50,676 bases of DNA. It comes from Burkholderiales bacterium. GTDB lineage: Bacteria; Pseudomonadota; Gammaproteobacteria; Burkholderiales; Casimicrobiaceae. The stretch covers positions 1-50,676 of the forward strand of contig JADZDD010000018.1 in NCBI GenBank assembly GCA_020851235.1, read 5' to 3'. The first letter of the stretch is position 1, and every line of letters begins with the position of its first letter. The notes under the pieces are model-generated. The model saw nothing but the letters and a program-made list of their open reading frames with translations, was not told the DNA's origin and did no database searches. Of this stretch, positions 26,429-35,232 are shown in pieces. The translations under genes were made by a program, and so were the position numbers.

Positions 26429-27535
26429 ATGAGCACGACCATTCCCCTGAAGGATCTGCGCAGCCAGGAACGCGAGGCCGAGTTGGCGACGTTCGTGCGC
26501 GCCGCGGCACAGCGATCGCAACCGGAGGGTCCGGTCGAAGACACGCGGGGTCGTCCGCTCGCCGATCTGCGGATTTCCGTCACCGATCGCTGCAATTTCC
26601 GCTGCGTGTACTGCATGCCGAAGGATGTCTTCGGGCGCGACCACGCCTTCCTGCCGCACGCGGCATTGCTCACGTTCGAGGAGATCACCCGGGTGGCTCG
26701 GGTCTTCGTCGATCTCGGCGTGCGCAAGATCCGGCTGACCGGAGGCGAGCCGCTGCTGCGCCGCCGCATCGAACACCTGGTCGAGATGCTGCGTGCGATC
26801 TCCGACGAGATCGACCTCACGCTCACGACCAACGGCGCGCTCCTCGCCCGCAAGGCCGCCGACCTCAAGGCGGCCGGCCTGTCGCGCATCACGGTGAGCC
26901 TCGACTCGCTCGACGACGCGACGTTTCGCGCGATGAACGACGTCGATTTTCCGGTGGCGAGCGTGCTCGAGGGCATCGATGCGGCCGCCGCGGCGGGCCT
27001 TGTGCCGCTCAAGGTGAACATGGTGGTCAAGCGCGGCGCAAACGACGATTCCATCGTGCCGATGGCCCGACACTTCCGGGGCACCGGCCATATCGTGCGC
27101 TTCATCGAGTACATGGACGTCGGCGCGACCAATGGCTGGCGCATGGACGATGTGGTGCCCGCGGGCGAGATCATCGCGCGCATTGCTGCGACGATGCCGC
27201 TCGTTCCCGTCGATCCGCACTACCGCGGCGAGGTGGCGGAGCGTTGGCGCTACGCCGACGACAGCGGCGAGATCGGCGTGATCGCCTCGGTCACGCAGGC
27301 GTTCTGCCACGATTGCACGCGCGCGCGGCTGTCCACCGAGGGCCGGCTCTTCACCTGCCTCTTCGCCAACGAAGGCTTCGATCTGCGTGAACTCGTGCGC
27401 GGTGGCCACGACGACGAGGCGCTGCGCCGAGCCATCGTCGCGATCTGGCGGCAACGCAGCGACCGCTATTCGGAACTGCGTACGGCCCAGACCGCCAAGT
27501 CCGCCAAGATCGAGATGAGTTACATCGGCGGCTGA
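26429..27535 (+). CDS. moaA: GTP 3',8-cyclase (MoaA)
   Basis: A 368-residue radical SAM enzyme for the first step of molybdenum cofactor synthesis, converting GTP to 3',8-cyclo-GTP. The SAM-binding [4Fe-4S] motif is Cys55-x3-Cys59-x2-Cys62 (CNFRCVYC). A second cluster is formed by CHDC and the later Cys in GRLFTCLF. The C-terminal Gly-Gly (SYIGG) needed for activity is intact. ATG 26429 is chosen with GGAAG about nine bases upstream; the earlier in-frame start at 26384 adds no family sequence. The ~40 residues before the core are a slightly long N-terminal extension. It heads the operon moaA-mobA-acyltransferase-moeA. Confidence 0.95.
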   Translation: MSTTIPLKDLRSQEREAELATFVRAAAQRSQPEGPVEDTRGRPLADLRISVTDRCNFRCVYCMPKDVFGRDHAFLPHAALLTFEEITRVARVFVDLGVRKIRLTGGEPLLRRRIEHLVEMLRAISDEIDLTLTTNGALLARKAADLKAAGLSRITVSLDSLDDATFRAMNDVDFPVASVLEGIDAAAAAGLVPLKVNMVVKRGANDDSIVPMARHFRGTGHIVRFIEYMDVGATNGWRMDDVVPAGEIIARIAATMPLVPVDPHYRGEVAERWRYADDSGEIGVIASVTQAFCHDCTRARLSTEGRLFTCLFANEGFDLRELVRGGHDDEALRRAIVAIWRQRSDRYSELRTAQTAKSAKIEMSYIGG

Positions 27536-27539
27536 GCGG

Positions 27540-28142
27540 ATGGCGCCGCACGCCCCGATCCCTCGTGCTGCGATCACCGCAGTGGTGTTGGCCGGCGGAA
27601 GGGGTGAGCGGATGGGCGGCGCCGACAAGGGACTCCTGCCGCTGGGCGGCGCTCCCCTCATCGCCCACGTGCTGGCGCGCCTCGCGCGACAGGTCGACAG
27701 CATCGTGATCAGCGCGAATCGCAATCGCGAGCGGTATGCGGCCTTCGGCTATCCGATCACCGTCGATACGATCGGTGGATTCGCGGGCCCGCTCGCCGGT
27801 GTCCACGCTGCGATTCTCGATGCGACGTCCCGGTACATCGTTACCGTGCCGTGCGACGCACCGCACTTCCCCGCCGATCTCGTCGCCCGCCTCGCGACGT
27901 CCCTCGGCGCAACACCGGACGCTCACGCGGCGATCGCACGTACCGCCGGCCGGGTGCAGCCCGTGTTCGCGCTCTACGACCGGCTCGCGGTGCTAGCAAG
28001 CCTCGAAGCGTACCTGCATGCCGGCCAGCGCCGTGCCGATGCCTGGCAGGCGACGCTTGCGCGCACCGTCGTCGACTTCGACGACAGCGCCGCGTTTCGC
28101 AACCTCAACACGCCGGAAGAGCTCGCGGCGGCCGCACCGTGA
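27540..28142 (+). CDS. mobA: Molybdenum cofactor guanylyltransferase (MobA)
   Basis: A 200-residue nucleotidyltransferase that attaches GMP to molybdopterin to give the MGD cofactor used by DMSO-reductase-type enzymes. The N-terminal GTP-binding loop LAGGRGERMGGADKGLLPLGG (about residues 18-38) is diagnostic, and VPCDAPHFP carries the metal-binding aspartate. The gene begins four bases after the moaA stop. Its TGA overlaps the GTG of the next gene (GTGA), so translation is coupled. Its presence implies the organism uses bis-MGD enzymes such as nitrate reductase or formate dehydrogenase. Confidence 0.94.
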   Translation: MAPHAPIPRAAITAVVLAGGRGERMGGADKGLLPLGGAPLIAHVLARLARQVDSIVISANRNRERYAAFGYPITVDTIGGFAGPLAGVHAAILDATSRYIVTVPCDAPHFPADLVARLATSLGATPDAHAAIARTAGRVQPVFALYDRLAVLASLEAYLHAGQRRADAWQATLARTVVDFDDSAAFRNLNTPEELAAAAP

Positions 28143-29215
28143 CGCGCGCGTCGCTGCTCGCGGCACCGCGGCTTGCCGCGCTCGCGAACGGACGCGCGAA
28201 CAACTTCGACGTCTTGCGCCTTGTGGCGGCGGGGTTCGTCGTTCTCTTCCACTGCTACGCGCTCACCGGACGCTGGACCGACGAACCGTTGTGGCGCCTC
28301 GCGCACGAGCTCAACTTCGGCGCGATCGGCGTCAAGATGTTCTTCGTGATCTCGGGCTTCCTCGTCACCCGCAGTTGGCTCGGTCGGGCGTCCGCGCCCG
28401 CGTTCGTCGCGGCGCGCGTGCTGCGCATCTACCCGGCGCTCATCGCGGCGACCTTGTTCACGATCGCACTGGGGGGCCTGTCGAGCCCGCTCGCCTGGAT
28501 GAGCTTCCTCACCGATCCCGTCACGCTCGACTATGCGTGGCGCGTCGCCCTCGGCTGGGAGATGGTGTATCGCCTGCCCGGTGCGTTCGCGACCAATCCT
28601 TTTCCGCACGAGGTCAACGGCTCGCTGTGGACGCTGCCGATCGAACTGCGCCTGTACGCGGCATTGCTCATCGCCGGCAGCGTGACGCTCCTCGGGCGCC
28701 GGTGGGTGTGGCTCGCCGTCGTCCTCGGATCGGTCGCATTCTTCGCGATCCGCCCCGAGTCGTTTCCGCTTGCACCCAACACGATCGTCGTGCGCGAACT
28801 CGCCCTGCTCTTCGCCTTGGGTTCGCTTGCTGCCGTGTGGCACGACGCGCTGCCGATCTCGCTCGTGGCGGCGATCGTTGCCGTGCTCCTCGTTGCCTGG
28901 AATCCGCTGGGCCTCGCGCGCGGGACGCTCCTCTCGCCGCTGCTCGCCTACGTCGTGCTGGTTGCCGCCTATCATCCGGCCGTGCAATGGTCGCGCTTCA
29001 ACGTCGGCGGCGACTACTCGTACGGGCTGTACGTATACTCGTTCCCGATCCAGCAAACGCTCGTCGAGCGCTTGCCGTCGATCACGCCGTTCGCCCTGTT
29101 CGTGCTGGCGCTCCCGGCCGCGCTGGCGGTTGCCGCTGCCTCGTGGCACGCCATCGAGCGACCGGCGCTGCGACTCAAGGCGCGGCGCCTCGCACCTGCC
29201 AAGGACCTGCCATGA
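28139..29215 (+). CDS. Acyltransferase 3 family membrane protein (OafA/YrhL type)
   Basis: A 358-residue protein with about ten membrane segments. NNFDVLRLVAAGFVVLFHCYALTGR at the N-terminus contains the conserved His of acyltransferase_3 proteins. FFVISGFLVTRSWLGR and RVLRIYPAL are the other hallmarks. Members O-acetylate or otherwise acylate polysaccharides, LPS or small molecules at the inner membrane. The GTG at 28139 overlaps the mobA stop, and its own stop overlaps the moeA start (ATGA). It is therefore embedded in the molybdenum-cofactor operon, although no molybdenum-related role is known for the family. The region upstream to 27851 in this frame is a mobA shadow. Confidence 0.88.
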   Translation: MTRASLLAAPRLAALANGRANNFDVLRLVAAGFVVLFHCYALTGRWTDEPLWRLAHELNFGAIGVKMFFVISGFLVTRSWLGRASAPAFVAARVLRIYPALIAATLFTIALGGLSSPLAWMSFLTDPVTLDYAWRVALGWEMVYRLPGAFATNPFPHEVNGSLWTLPIELRLYAALLIAGSVTLLGRRWVWLAVVLGSVAFFAIRPESFPLAPNTIVVRELALLFALGSLAAVWHDALPISLVAAIVAVLLVAWNPLGLARGTLLSPLLAYVVLVAAYHPAVQWSRFNVGGDYSYGLYVYSFPIQQTLVERLPSITPFALFVLALPAALAVAAASWHAIERPALRLKARRLAPAKDLP

Positions 29216-30486
29216 ATGCCTCCCCCTCGCTACGCGACCTGTCGTGCGCCGACGATTATGACCCAAACTCGATGCCCGTCGAGCGCGCGCGCGCGCTGAT
29301 CCGCCAGTTCCTGTCACCGGTCACGGCGATCGAGCGCGTTCACGTCCGCGCCGCGTTGGGTCGGGTGCTCGCGGACACGATCGTGTCACCGATCGCGGTC
29401 CCCGGTCACGACAACTCGGCGATGGACGGCTGGGCGGTGCGCTTTGCCGATCTCGTGCCGGGGAACACGACCACGCTGCGCAGGATCGGCGAGTCGTTTG
29501 CCGGCAGACCCTTTGCCGGCGAACTGCAGGCGGGAGAGGCAGTGCGGATCTTCACCGGCGCCGTGATGCCACGCGGCGCCGACACCGTGGTGATGCAGGA
29601 ACGGGCGGAAGCGATCGATGGGGGTGTCTGCGTGGCCGCGGGCGCGGTGACGAAGCCGGGCCAGAATCGGCGCCTTGCCGGGGAGGATCTCGCGAGCGGC
29701 CAGGTCGTGTTCGATGCGGGGCAGCCGTTACGCCCGGCCGAGCTCGGCATGCTGGCGTCGATCGGCGTGGCCGAGGTTGCGGTGTACCGCCGGCTGCGGG
29801 TGGCGTTCTTCTCCACCGGCGACGAGCTGCGCACGGTGGGCTCGACGCTGCGTGAAGGCGAGATCTACGACAGCAACCGCTACACGCTCTACGGGATGCT
29901 GGCCCGGCTCGGCTGCGACGTCCTCGACCTCGGGGTGGTCCCCGACGTCCCCGCGCAACTCGAAGCCGCCTTCGCTGCCGCGGCAGCCAATGCCGATGTC
30001 GTCATCACCTCGGGAGGCGTTTCGGTGGGTGAGGCCGATTACGTGAAAGCGCTCCTCGGTAAGCTGGGCGAAGTCCTCTTCTGGAAACTCGCCATGAAGC
30101 CGGGCCGTCCGCTCGCGTACGGTCGCGTCGGCAACGCGCACTTCTTCGGGTTGCCGGGCAATCCGGTGGCGGTGATGGTGACGTTCTACGCGTTCGTGCG
30201 CGACGCGTTACGAATCCTGCAAGGGGAGCGCGAGGTGCAGCCGGTGCCGTGCTTCAAGGCGCGCCTGGCCGCACCGGTTCGCAAGCTGCCCGGCCGGGTC
30301 GAATTCCAGCGCGGCATCCTCGTGCCTGCAGACGACGGCTACGAGGTGCGCCCCACCGGCGAGCAGGGATCGGCGATCCTGTCGTCGATGTCGCGCGCCA
30401 ACTGCTTCATCGTCCTGCCGACGGCGACCGGCGATCTCGCGGCCGGTGCACTCGTCGACGTGCAGGTTCTGGAGGGACTCGTCTGA
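29212..30486 (+). CDS. moeA: Molybdopterin molybdenumtransferase (MoeA)
   Basis: A 424-residue protein that inserts molybdate into adenylylated molybdopterin. Family hallmarks are GHDNSAMDGWAV in domain I, IFTGAVMPRGADTVVMQE, the MPT-binding TSGGVSVGEADYVK and KPGRPLAYG, and GLPGNPVAVMVTF, with domain IV at the C-terminus. The ATG overlaps the acyltransferase stop in ATGA, completing a chain of coupled genes from mobA onward. The stop is seven bases from the end of a converging small membrane-protein gene. Confidence 0.95.
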   Translation: MNASPSLRDLSCADDYDPNSMPVERARALIRQFLSPVTAIERVHVRAALGRVLADTIVSPIAVPGHDNSAMDGWAVRFADLVPGNTTTLRRIGESFAGRPFAGELQAGEAVRIFTGAVMPRGADTVVMQERAEAIDGGVCVAAGAVTKPGQNRRLAGEDLASGQVVFDAGQPLRPAELGMLASIGVAEVAVYRRLRVAFFSTGDELRTVGSTLREGEIYDSNRYTLYGMLARLGCDVLDLGVVPDVPAQLEAAFAAAAANADVVITSGGVSVGEADYVKALLGKLGEVLFWKLAMKPGRPLAYGRVGNAHFFGLPGNPVAVMVTFYAFVRDALRILQGEREVQPVPCFKARLAAPVRKLPGRVEFQRGILVPADDGYEVRPTGEQGSAILSSMSRANCFIVLPTATGDLAAGALVDVQVLEGLV

Positions 30487-30493
30487 GCGCGCG

Positions 30494-30826
30494 TCAGCGT
30501 GCGCCGTGACCGGCGCGTGACCGCGAGGTCGCGTCCGGACGCGACGTCCGCTCGCGCAACACCGCCGCGACGAGGAAGCACACGATGGCACCGACCGAGG
30601 CCGCACCGACGCCCGCCACCGCAAAGCCCGGCGGCAACACGCCCGCCGGGAGGAGCGTCAGCCGCAACGCGAGGAGCGCGATCGCAACGGCAGCAAGGCC
30701 CAGCACGATCGCGACCTCGCCGGGAACGCGAGGCGTCGCCGGCGCGACCTCGTCACGCGCTGGCGTGGTCCGTCGCGGCGGCGTGAGCCGGGCGCCCGCT
30801 CTTCCGATCGCTGTTGTCGTCGTCAT
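30494..30826 (-). CDS. Small membrane protein, 110 residues, unknown
   Basis: The frame has two clear hydrophobic helices, PGEVAIVLGLAAVAIALLAL and FAVAGVGAASVGAIVCFLVA, joined by a short LPPG turn, with a basic N-terminus and a very basic C-terminus. This looks like a two-helix inner-membrane hairpin protein with both ends cytoplasmic. No family was recognised. It lies 24 bases downstream of the 68-residue gene in the same direction, so they may be co-transcribed. No strong ribosome binding site precedes the ATG. Confidence 0.6.
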   Translation of the reverse strand: MTTTTAIGRAGARLTPPRRTTPARDEVAPATPRVPGEVAIVLGLAAVAIALLALRLTLLPAGVLPPGFAVAGVGAASVGAIVCFLVAAVLRERTSRPDATSRSRAGHGAR

Positions 30827-30850
30827 GATCGTCGATGCCGATGCGATCGA

Positions 30851-31057
30851 TCAGGCCTCGCCCATCCGGCGATGGCGATCGTTGCCCAGCATGCGGATCT
30901 CGAGTTCGCGCGCCTCTCGGAACGCGTCGGCGAGGGTGCGCAGCAAAGTGATGAAGCGATTGCGCGTCGGGCGGCGCGCGGTCGACGCACTGTTGCGAGT
31001 CGCAGCGGAAGGTGCGACGTGGTTGACGGTGTAATCGACGGTGTGGCTGGTGGCCAT
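30851..31057 (-). CDS. Small hypothetical protein, 68 residues
   Basis: The ATG at 31057 has a strong ribosome binding site (AAAGGAG, seven bases upstream), and a predicted promoter and leader hairpin precede it, so this is probably a real gene. The first half is polar (MATSHTVDYTVNH). The second is an amphipathic, charged helix (FITLLRTLADAFREARELEIRMLGN). No signal peptide or membrane segment is visible. I do not recognise the family. Confidence 0.65.
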   Translation of the reverse strand: MATSHTVDYTVNHVAPSAATRNSASTARRPTRNRFITLLRTLADAFREARELEIRMLGNDRHRRMGEA

Positions 31058-31084
31058 GAGGTTCTCCTTTCGTCTCGTTGCCGC

Positions 31085-31107
31085 GCCCTGCATTCGTGAT
31101 GCAGGGC
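31085..31107 (-). promoter_or_regulatory. 5' leader hairpin of the 68-residue gene
   Basis: GCCCTGCAT and ATGCAGGGC form a perfect 9-bp stem with a five-base loop, starting a few bases after the predicted transcription start and ending 27 bases before the ATG. Such 5'-terminal hairpins often stabilise short mRNAs or bind a regulator. Confidence 0.45.
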
Positions 31108-31115
31108 ACGCTGAC

Positions 31116-31145
31116 AACATAGGGACTTGCCCCGGCCAAAGCCAA
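31116..31145 (-). promoter_or_regulatory. Predicted sigma70-type promoter of the 68-residue gene
   Basis: On the minus strand TTGGCT (31145-31140) and TATGTT (31121-31116) are separated by 18 bases. Transcription would start near 31109, directly before the leader hairpin. Confidence 0.4.
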
Positions 31146-31344
31146 TCGTTAATTCGAATCCGTCTCATCGCCTGCGCCGATGACGATGCAAGCCATTGTT
31201 ATGACGTGACATTTTCGTCTCCCGCTCGGATACCCGCCGCCACGCCGCACGCCGGTCGAGCGCGCGCACGAGCGCAACCGGACAGCCGCGATCGGCAGTG
31301 CCTTGCCAGTATCATGGCGGGCTCACCGCCCGCTCCCCCTGTCG

Positions 31345-32070
31345 ATGCCGTCGCTCGCCCACCTCCTCGCGCGCAACCGGGCCTGGTCACACCAGGTCCG
31401 CAGCGCTGCGCCGGACTTCTTCCAGCGCCTGATCGCGCAGCAGAATCCCAAGTACCTTTGGATCGGCTGCTCGGACAGTCGTGTGCCGGCGAACGAAATC
31501 GTCGATCTCCTTCCCGGCGAACTCTTCGTCCACCGCAACGTGGCCAACATCGTCGTGCACACCGACCTCAACTGCCTGTCGGTGCTGCAGTACGCGGTCG
31601 ACGTGCTCAACGTCGAGCACGTGATCGTGGTCGGCCACTACGGATGCGGCGGAGTGCGCGCCGCGCACCATGGCCGCCCGCTGGGCCTCATCGATACCTG
31701 GCTGCGCCACGTTCAGGACGTCTCCGAGCGACACGCGGCATTTCTCGCATCGCTGCCCGACGAGGCCACCGTTCTCGATCGCCTGTGCGAACTCAACGTG
31801 ATCGAGCAGGTGCTGCACGTCGCGCGCACGCCGATCGTGCGCGATGCGTGGGCGCGCGGCCAACTGCTCGCACTGCACGGCTGGATCTACGGGATCGCCG
31901 ACGGTCTCGTCAACGACCTGGGCTTCGAGGCGAACGGCCCGGCCAAGCTCGCTTCGGACTACGCCGCGGCGCTCGCGGCAATCACGCACCCCGATCGTCC
32001 GTGCGTCGGGCACGCGCACGCCGATCCAGCGCACGTCACCTGTGATCCGCCTCGATCGGGTCACCCGTAG
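31345..32070 (+). CDS. can: Beta-class carbonic anhydrase
   Basis: A 241-residue beta carbonic anhydrase that interconverts CO2 and bicarbonate in the cytoplasm. Zinc ligands and the catalytic dyad are Cys42, Asp44, Arg46 (CSDSR) and His98, Cys101 (GHYGCGG). GELFVHRNVAN and CLSVLQYAVDVL are the usual conserved stretches. ATG 31345 starts the family N-terminus (PSLAHLLARNRAW); the frame opens earlier at 31303 without family sequence. The 3' end overlaps the following ABC ATPase gene by 29 bases, an unusual neighbour for this enzyme. Confidence 0.94.
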   Translation: MPSLAHLLARNRAWSHQVRSAAPDFFQRLIAQQNPKYLWIGCSDSRVPANEIVDLLPGELFVHRNVANIVVHTDLNCLSVLQYAVDVLNVEHVIVVGHYGCGGVRAAHHGRPLGLIDTWLRHVQDVSERHAAFLASLPDEATVLDRLCELNVIEQVLHVARTPIVRDAWARGQLLALHGWIYGIADGLVNDLGFEANGPAKLASDYAAALAAITHPDRPCVGHAHADPAHVTCDPPRSGHP

Positions 32071-32728
32071 GTACGCCGGCCCGCCGCCGCGGCTCGCACT
32101 GGCGCAGGTCAGCCTTGCCGTGGCCGAAGGCGAGTTCGTTGCGATCGTCGGTGAATCGGGGACGGGCAAGTCGACGCTGCTCAATCTCGTCGCCGGACTC
32201 GACCTGCCCGACAGCGGCAGCGTCAGCGTCGAAGGCACCGAACTCACGACGCTCGACGACGACGCGCGCACCCTCTTTCGTCGTGCGCACATCGGCTTCG
32301 TCTTCCAGGCGTTCCACGTGCTCGCGCACCTGACCGTCGCGCAGAACGTGGCGCTGCCATTGGCCCTGCTCGGCCACGACGCCGGCGCGACGCGCGCACG
32401 CGTGACGGCGATGCTTGCCGCGGTCGGCCTTGACGATCGCGGTGCCAGCATGCCGCACGAACTCTCCGGAGGCGAGTTGCAGCGCACTGCGATTGCACGT
32501 GCCCTGGTGCATCGACCCGCCGTCGTGCTTGCCGACGAGCCGACCGGCAACCTCGATCCGGTCAATGCCGATCGCATTCTGGCGCTCCTGCGCGAATGCG
32601 TGCGCGCCGAGGGCGCCACGTGCCTGCTCGTGACGCACTCGCACCACGCGGCGGCACGGGCCGACCGCAGCGTCACCCTCACCGGCACCGGGCTGCGCGC
32701 CGTCGCGGTGGCGTCGGCGCCACGGTGA
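32042..32728 (+). CDS. ABC transporter ATP-binding protein (LolD/MacB type)
   Basis: A 228-residue ATPase: Walker A GESGTGKST (37-45), Q-loop in VFQAFHVLAHLTVAQN, signature LSGGELQR, Walker B VVLADEPTGNLD and the switch His in LVTHSHH. Sequence style and partner permease put it in the LolD/MacB/FtsE group, which drives lipoprotein, peptide or mechanotransmission systems rather than classic solute import. The GTG at 32042 is inside the end of the carbonic anhydrase gene. The stop overlaps the permease start (GTGA). With the two genes downstream it corresponds to the AttE-type ATPase of att-like operons. Confidence 0.92.
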   Translation: MIRLDRVTRRYAGPPPRLALAQVSLAVAEGEFVAIVGESGTGKSTLLNLVAGLDLPDSGSVSVEGTELTTLDDDARTLFRRAHIGFVFQAFHVLAHLTVAQNVALPLALLGHDAGATRARVTAMLAAVGLDDRGASMPHELSGGELQRTAIARALVHRPAVVLADEPTGNLDPVNADRILALLRECVRAEGATCLLVTHSHHAAARADRSVTLTGTGLRAVAVASAPR

Positions 32729-35232
32729 GCGCCGGCGCGCTCCTCTGGCGTGCGGTCAGCGGTGGCGCGCTCGCGGGGCAACGCGGTCGCGTCGCGCTGG
32801 CCGTCGGCGCCATCGCGCTCGGCGTCGCGCTCGGGTTCGCGGTAACGCTCGTGAACGCCTCGGCGGCCGACGAACTCGCCGCCGCTCTGCGCACGGTGGC
32901 AGGCACGGCCGATCTGCAGATCCGCGGCCCGCGCAACGGCTTCGACGAGAACGTCTACGGGCGCGTCGCGCGTGATCCCGACGTCGTGACAGCAAGCCCC
33001 ATCGTCGAAGTCGAGGCACGCCTCGAGGGCCACGATGAAGCGTTGCGGATCTACGGCATCGATGCCTTTCGCGCCGCCGCCGTCACGCCCGCGTTGATCG
33101 GCATCGCGCCGGAACCGCTCGACCTCCTCAGGCCGGGACGCGTCTTCGTCTCGCCTGCGGCGGCGCGCGCGCTTGCCGTCGCTCCGGGTGCCACGATCGA
33201 AGTCCAGAGCGGGCTGGCCGCGCTGCCGCTCCTGGTTGCCGGGTTGCTGCCCGCTGCCGACGCGCAGCGCTTCGGTGTGATGGACATCGCCGCCGTGCAG
33301 GATGCCTTTGCCCGTCACGGGCGGCTGTCGCGCATCGACCTGCGCTTGCGCCCGGGGGCGCCACACGCGAGCGTGGCGGCACGCCTGCGTGCGATCCTGC
33401 CTCCCGGCGTGACCGTGGCCACGCCCGCAGCGCACGCCGACGACACCGTGCGCCTGTCGCGAGCGTACCGCGTCAATCTCGATGCGCTGGCGCTCGTCGC
33501 ATTGTTTACCGGCGCGCTGCTGGTCTACGCGACGCAGCGTCTGGCCGTCGCGCGACGGCGCGCGTCGCTTGCGCTCGTCCGTGCGCTCGGCCTCACCCGA
33601 CGCGCGCTCGTGGGCTACCTCGTCGCCGAGGGCGCGCTCCTGGGCCTCGTCGGTGCCGCGTTCGGCCTGGTCGCGGGCTACGGCATGGCGACGATCGCAG
33701 TTCACGCTTTGGGCGGCGATCTGGGCGCCGGTTACTTTCGCGGGGTCACGCCGACGCTCGTCGTCGAGGTGCCGGTCGCCTTGGCCTTCGTGCTGCTCGG
33801 CGTCGCGGTCAGCGTGCTCGCGAGCTACCTGCCGGCGCGTGAAGAGGCTCGCACGAGCCTTGCCGCTGCGCTCAAGGCGGGCGGGCGCGGTAGCGTCGTG
33901 CACGCGCAGCGCCTGCCGCACGTGGCATGGATTTGCGTTGCCGCCGGCGTCCTCGCCACGGCGTTGCCGCCGGTGGACGACTTGCCGCTTGCGGGTTTTC
34001 TCGCGATGGCGCTGCTCCTCACCGGCACGCTCGCCGCCTTGCCGTGGATCGCCAAGACCGCGCTTGCCGCCGTTGCAGTGCCGCGCAACGTTCCCGCGGC
34101 GCTCGCCGTCACCCGGCTGCGCGCCACGCCGGCAGAGGCGGCGACGAGTCTTGCTGCCATCGTCGCTGCCGTCGCCCTCATGGTCGCGATGGCGATCATG
34201 GTGGCGTCGTTTCGCACGTCGTTGACGGTGTGGCTCGATGCCGTGCTGCCTGCCGACGTGTACCTGCGCGCCGGCGCAGCCGGAGATTCCGGCTACCTTT
34301 CCGTCGACGCGCAACGCCGAATCGCAGCGCTCCCCGGCGTGGCGCGGGTCGCGTTCACGCGATGGCAAAGCGTCGAGGTGGCGCCGGGTTCGCCGCGCGT
34401 GACGCTCCTCGCCCGGGACTTGGCCGATGACGATGTCGCGCGCACGCTGGTGCTCGTCGCCGGGCCGCGCCCGGCGGCGGCCGAGGCGCCTGCACTTTGG
34501 GTGAGCGAGGCGGTCGCCGATCGCACCGGGTGGCAGCCCGGTGACACCGTCGACCTCGCGCTCGGCGGTGGATCGTACCGGTTCACCGTCGCCGGCATCT
34601 TCCGCGACTACGCGCGGCAGCACGGCGCGCTCATCGTCGAGCGGCGCGTCTACCGGCGCCTCACCGGCGACGACGTGGCCAACGAGGCGGCGATCTCCCT
34701 CGCCCCCGGCGACAGCGCCGGCACCTTCGCCGCCACCCTTGCGCAACGCATGCCCGAGGCGACACGCATGGCCGTGACCACTCCCGCGGCATTGCGTGCG
34801 CTCTCGCTGCGGATCTTCGATCGCACGTTTGCCGTCACCCATGCGCTGCTCGCCGTCGCGATCGCGATCGGGCTTGCCGGACTGTCGTCGGCGCTGGCGG
34901 CGTCGATCGTGAGTCGTCGGCGTGAGTTCGGTGCGCTGCGGCACCTCGGCATGACGCGGCGACAGATCGCCGCGATGCTCGTCGTCGAGGGCACCGTCTC
35001 GAGCGCAGTGGGCCTCGTCACCGGTTTCGCGCTCGGAGGCGCGCTCGCACTCATTCTCATCCACGTCGTCAACCGGCAATCGTTTCACTGGAGCATGGAC
35101 CTCGCCATCCCGTACGCGCTGCTCGCCACACTCGCCGCCGCCCTCCTCGCCGCCGCAGCGGCCACCTCGCTCGCAAGTGCGCGACAGGCGCTGCGACACG
35201 ACGCGGTCAGTGCGGTGAAGGACGACTGGTGA
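32725..35232 (+). CDS. ABC transporter permease, two FtsX-like domains
   Basis: An 835-residue permease. An N-terminal helix (VALAVGAIALGVALGFAVTL) is followed by a large periplasmic domain. A first FtsX core starts near LDALALVALFTGALLVYATQR; then come further helices, a second periplasmic region (residues about 500-690) and a C-terminal FtsX core ending LLAAAAATSLASARQAL. This duplicated layout is typical of single-gene type VII permeases that act as homodimers or monomers. GTG 32725 overlaps the ATPase stop, and its stop overlaps the AttH-like gene (GTGA), so the three are coupled. The cargo is unknown; lipophilic molecules are plausible. Confidence 0.9.
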   Translation: MSAGALLWRAVSGGALAGQRGRVALAVGAIALGVALGFAVTLVNASAADELAAALRTVAGTADLQIRGPRNGFDENVYGRVARDPDVVTASPIVEVEARLEGHDEALRIYGIDAFRAAAVTPALIGIAPEPLDLLRPGRVFVSPAAARALAVAPGATIEVQSGLAALPLLVAGLLPAADAQRFGVMDIAAVQDAFARHGRLSRIDLRLRPGAPHASVAARLRAILPPGVTVATPAAHADDTVRLSRAYRVNLDALALVALFTGALLVYATQRLAVARRRASLALVRALGLTRRALVGYLVAEGALLGLVGAAFGLVAGYGMATIAVHALGGDLGAGYFRGVTPTLVVEVPVALAFVLLGVAVSVLASYLPAREEARTSLAAALKAGGRGSVVHAQRLPHVAWICVAAGVLATALPPVDDLPLAGFLAMALLLTGTLAALPWIAKTALAAVAVPRNVPAALAVTRLRATPAEAATSLAAIVAAVALMVAMAIMVASFRTSLTVWLDAVLPADVYLRAGAAGDSGYLSVDAQRRIAALPGVARVAFTRWQSVEVAPGSPRVTLLARDLADDDVARTLVLVAGPRPAAAEAPALWVSEAVADRTGWQPGDTVDLALGGGSYRFTVAGIFRDYARQHGALIVERRVYRRLTGDDVANEAAISLAPGDSAGTFAATLAQRMPEATRMAVTTPAALRALSLRIFDRTFAVTHALLAVAIAIGLAGLSSALAASIVSRRREFGALRHLGMTRRQIAAMLVVEGTVSSAVGLVTGFALGGALALILIHVVNRQSFHWSMDLAIPYALLATLAAALLAAAAATSLASARQALRHDAVSAVKDDW

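Noticed and set aside
27974-29317. Leftward open frame opposite the acyltransferase gene
   Set aside because: Charged low-complexity translation without motifs; a shadow of the acyltransferase gene.
31387-35199. Very long leftward open frame (1270 codons) opposite the carbonic anhydrase and ABC genes
   Set aside because: Its translation is Arg/Glu/Asp/His-rich with no family motif, typical of the antisense frame of GC-rich genes; the plus strand encodes well-recognised proteins here.
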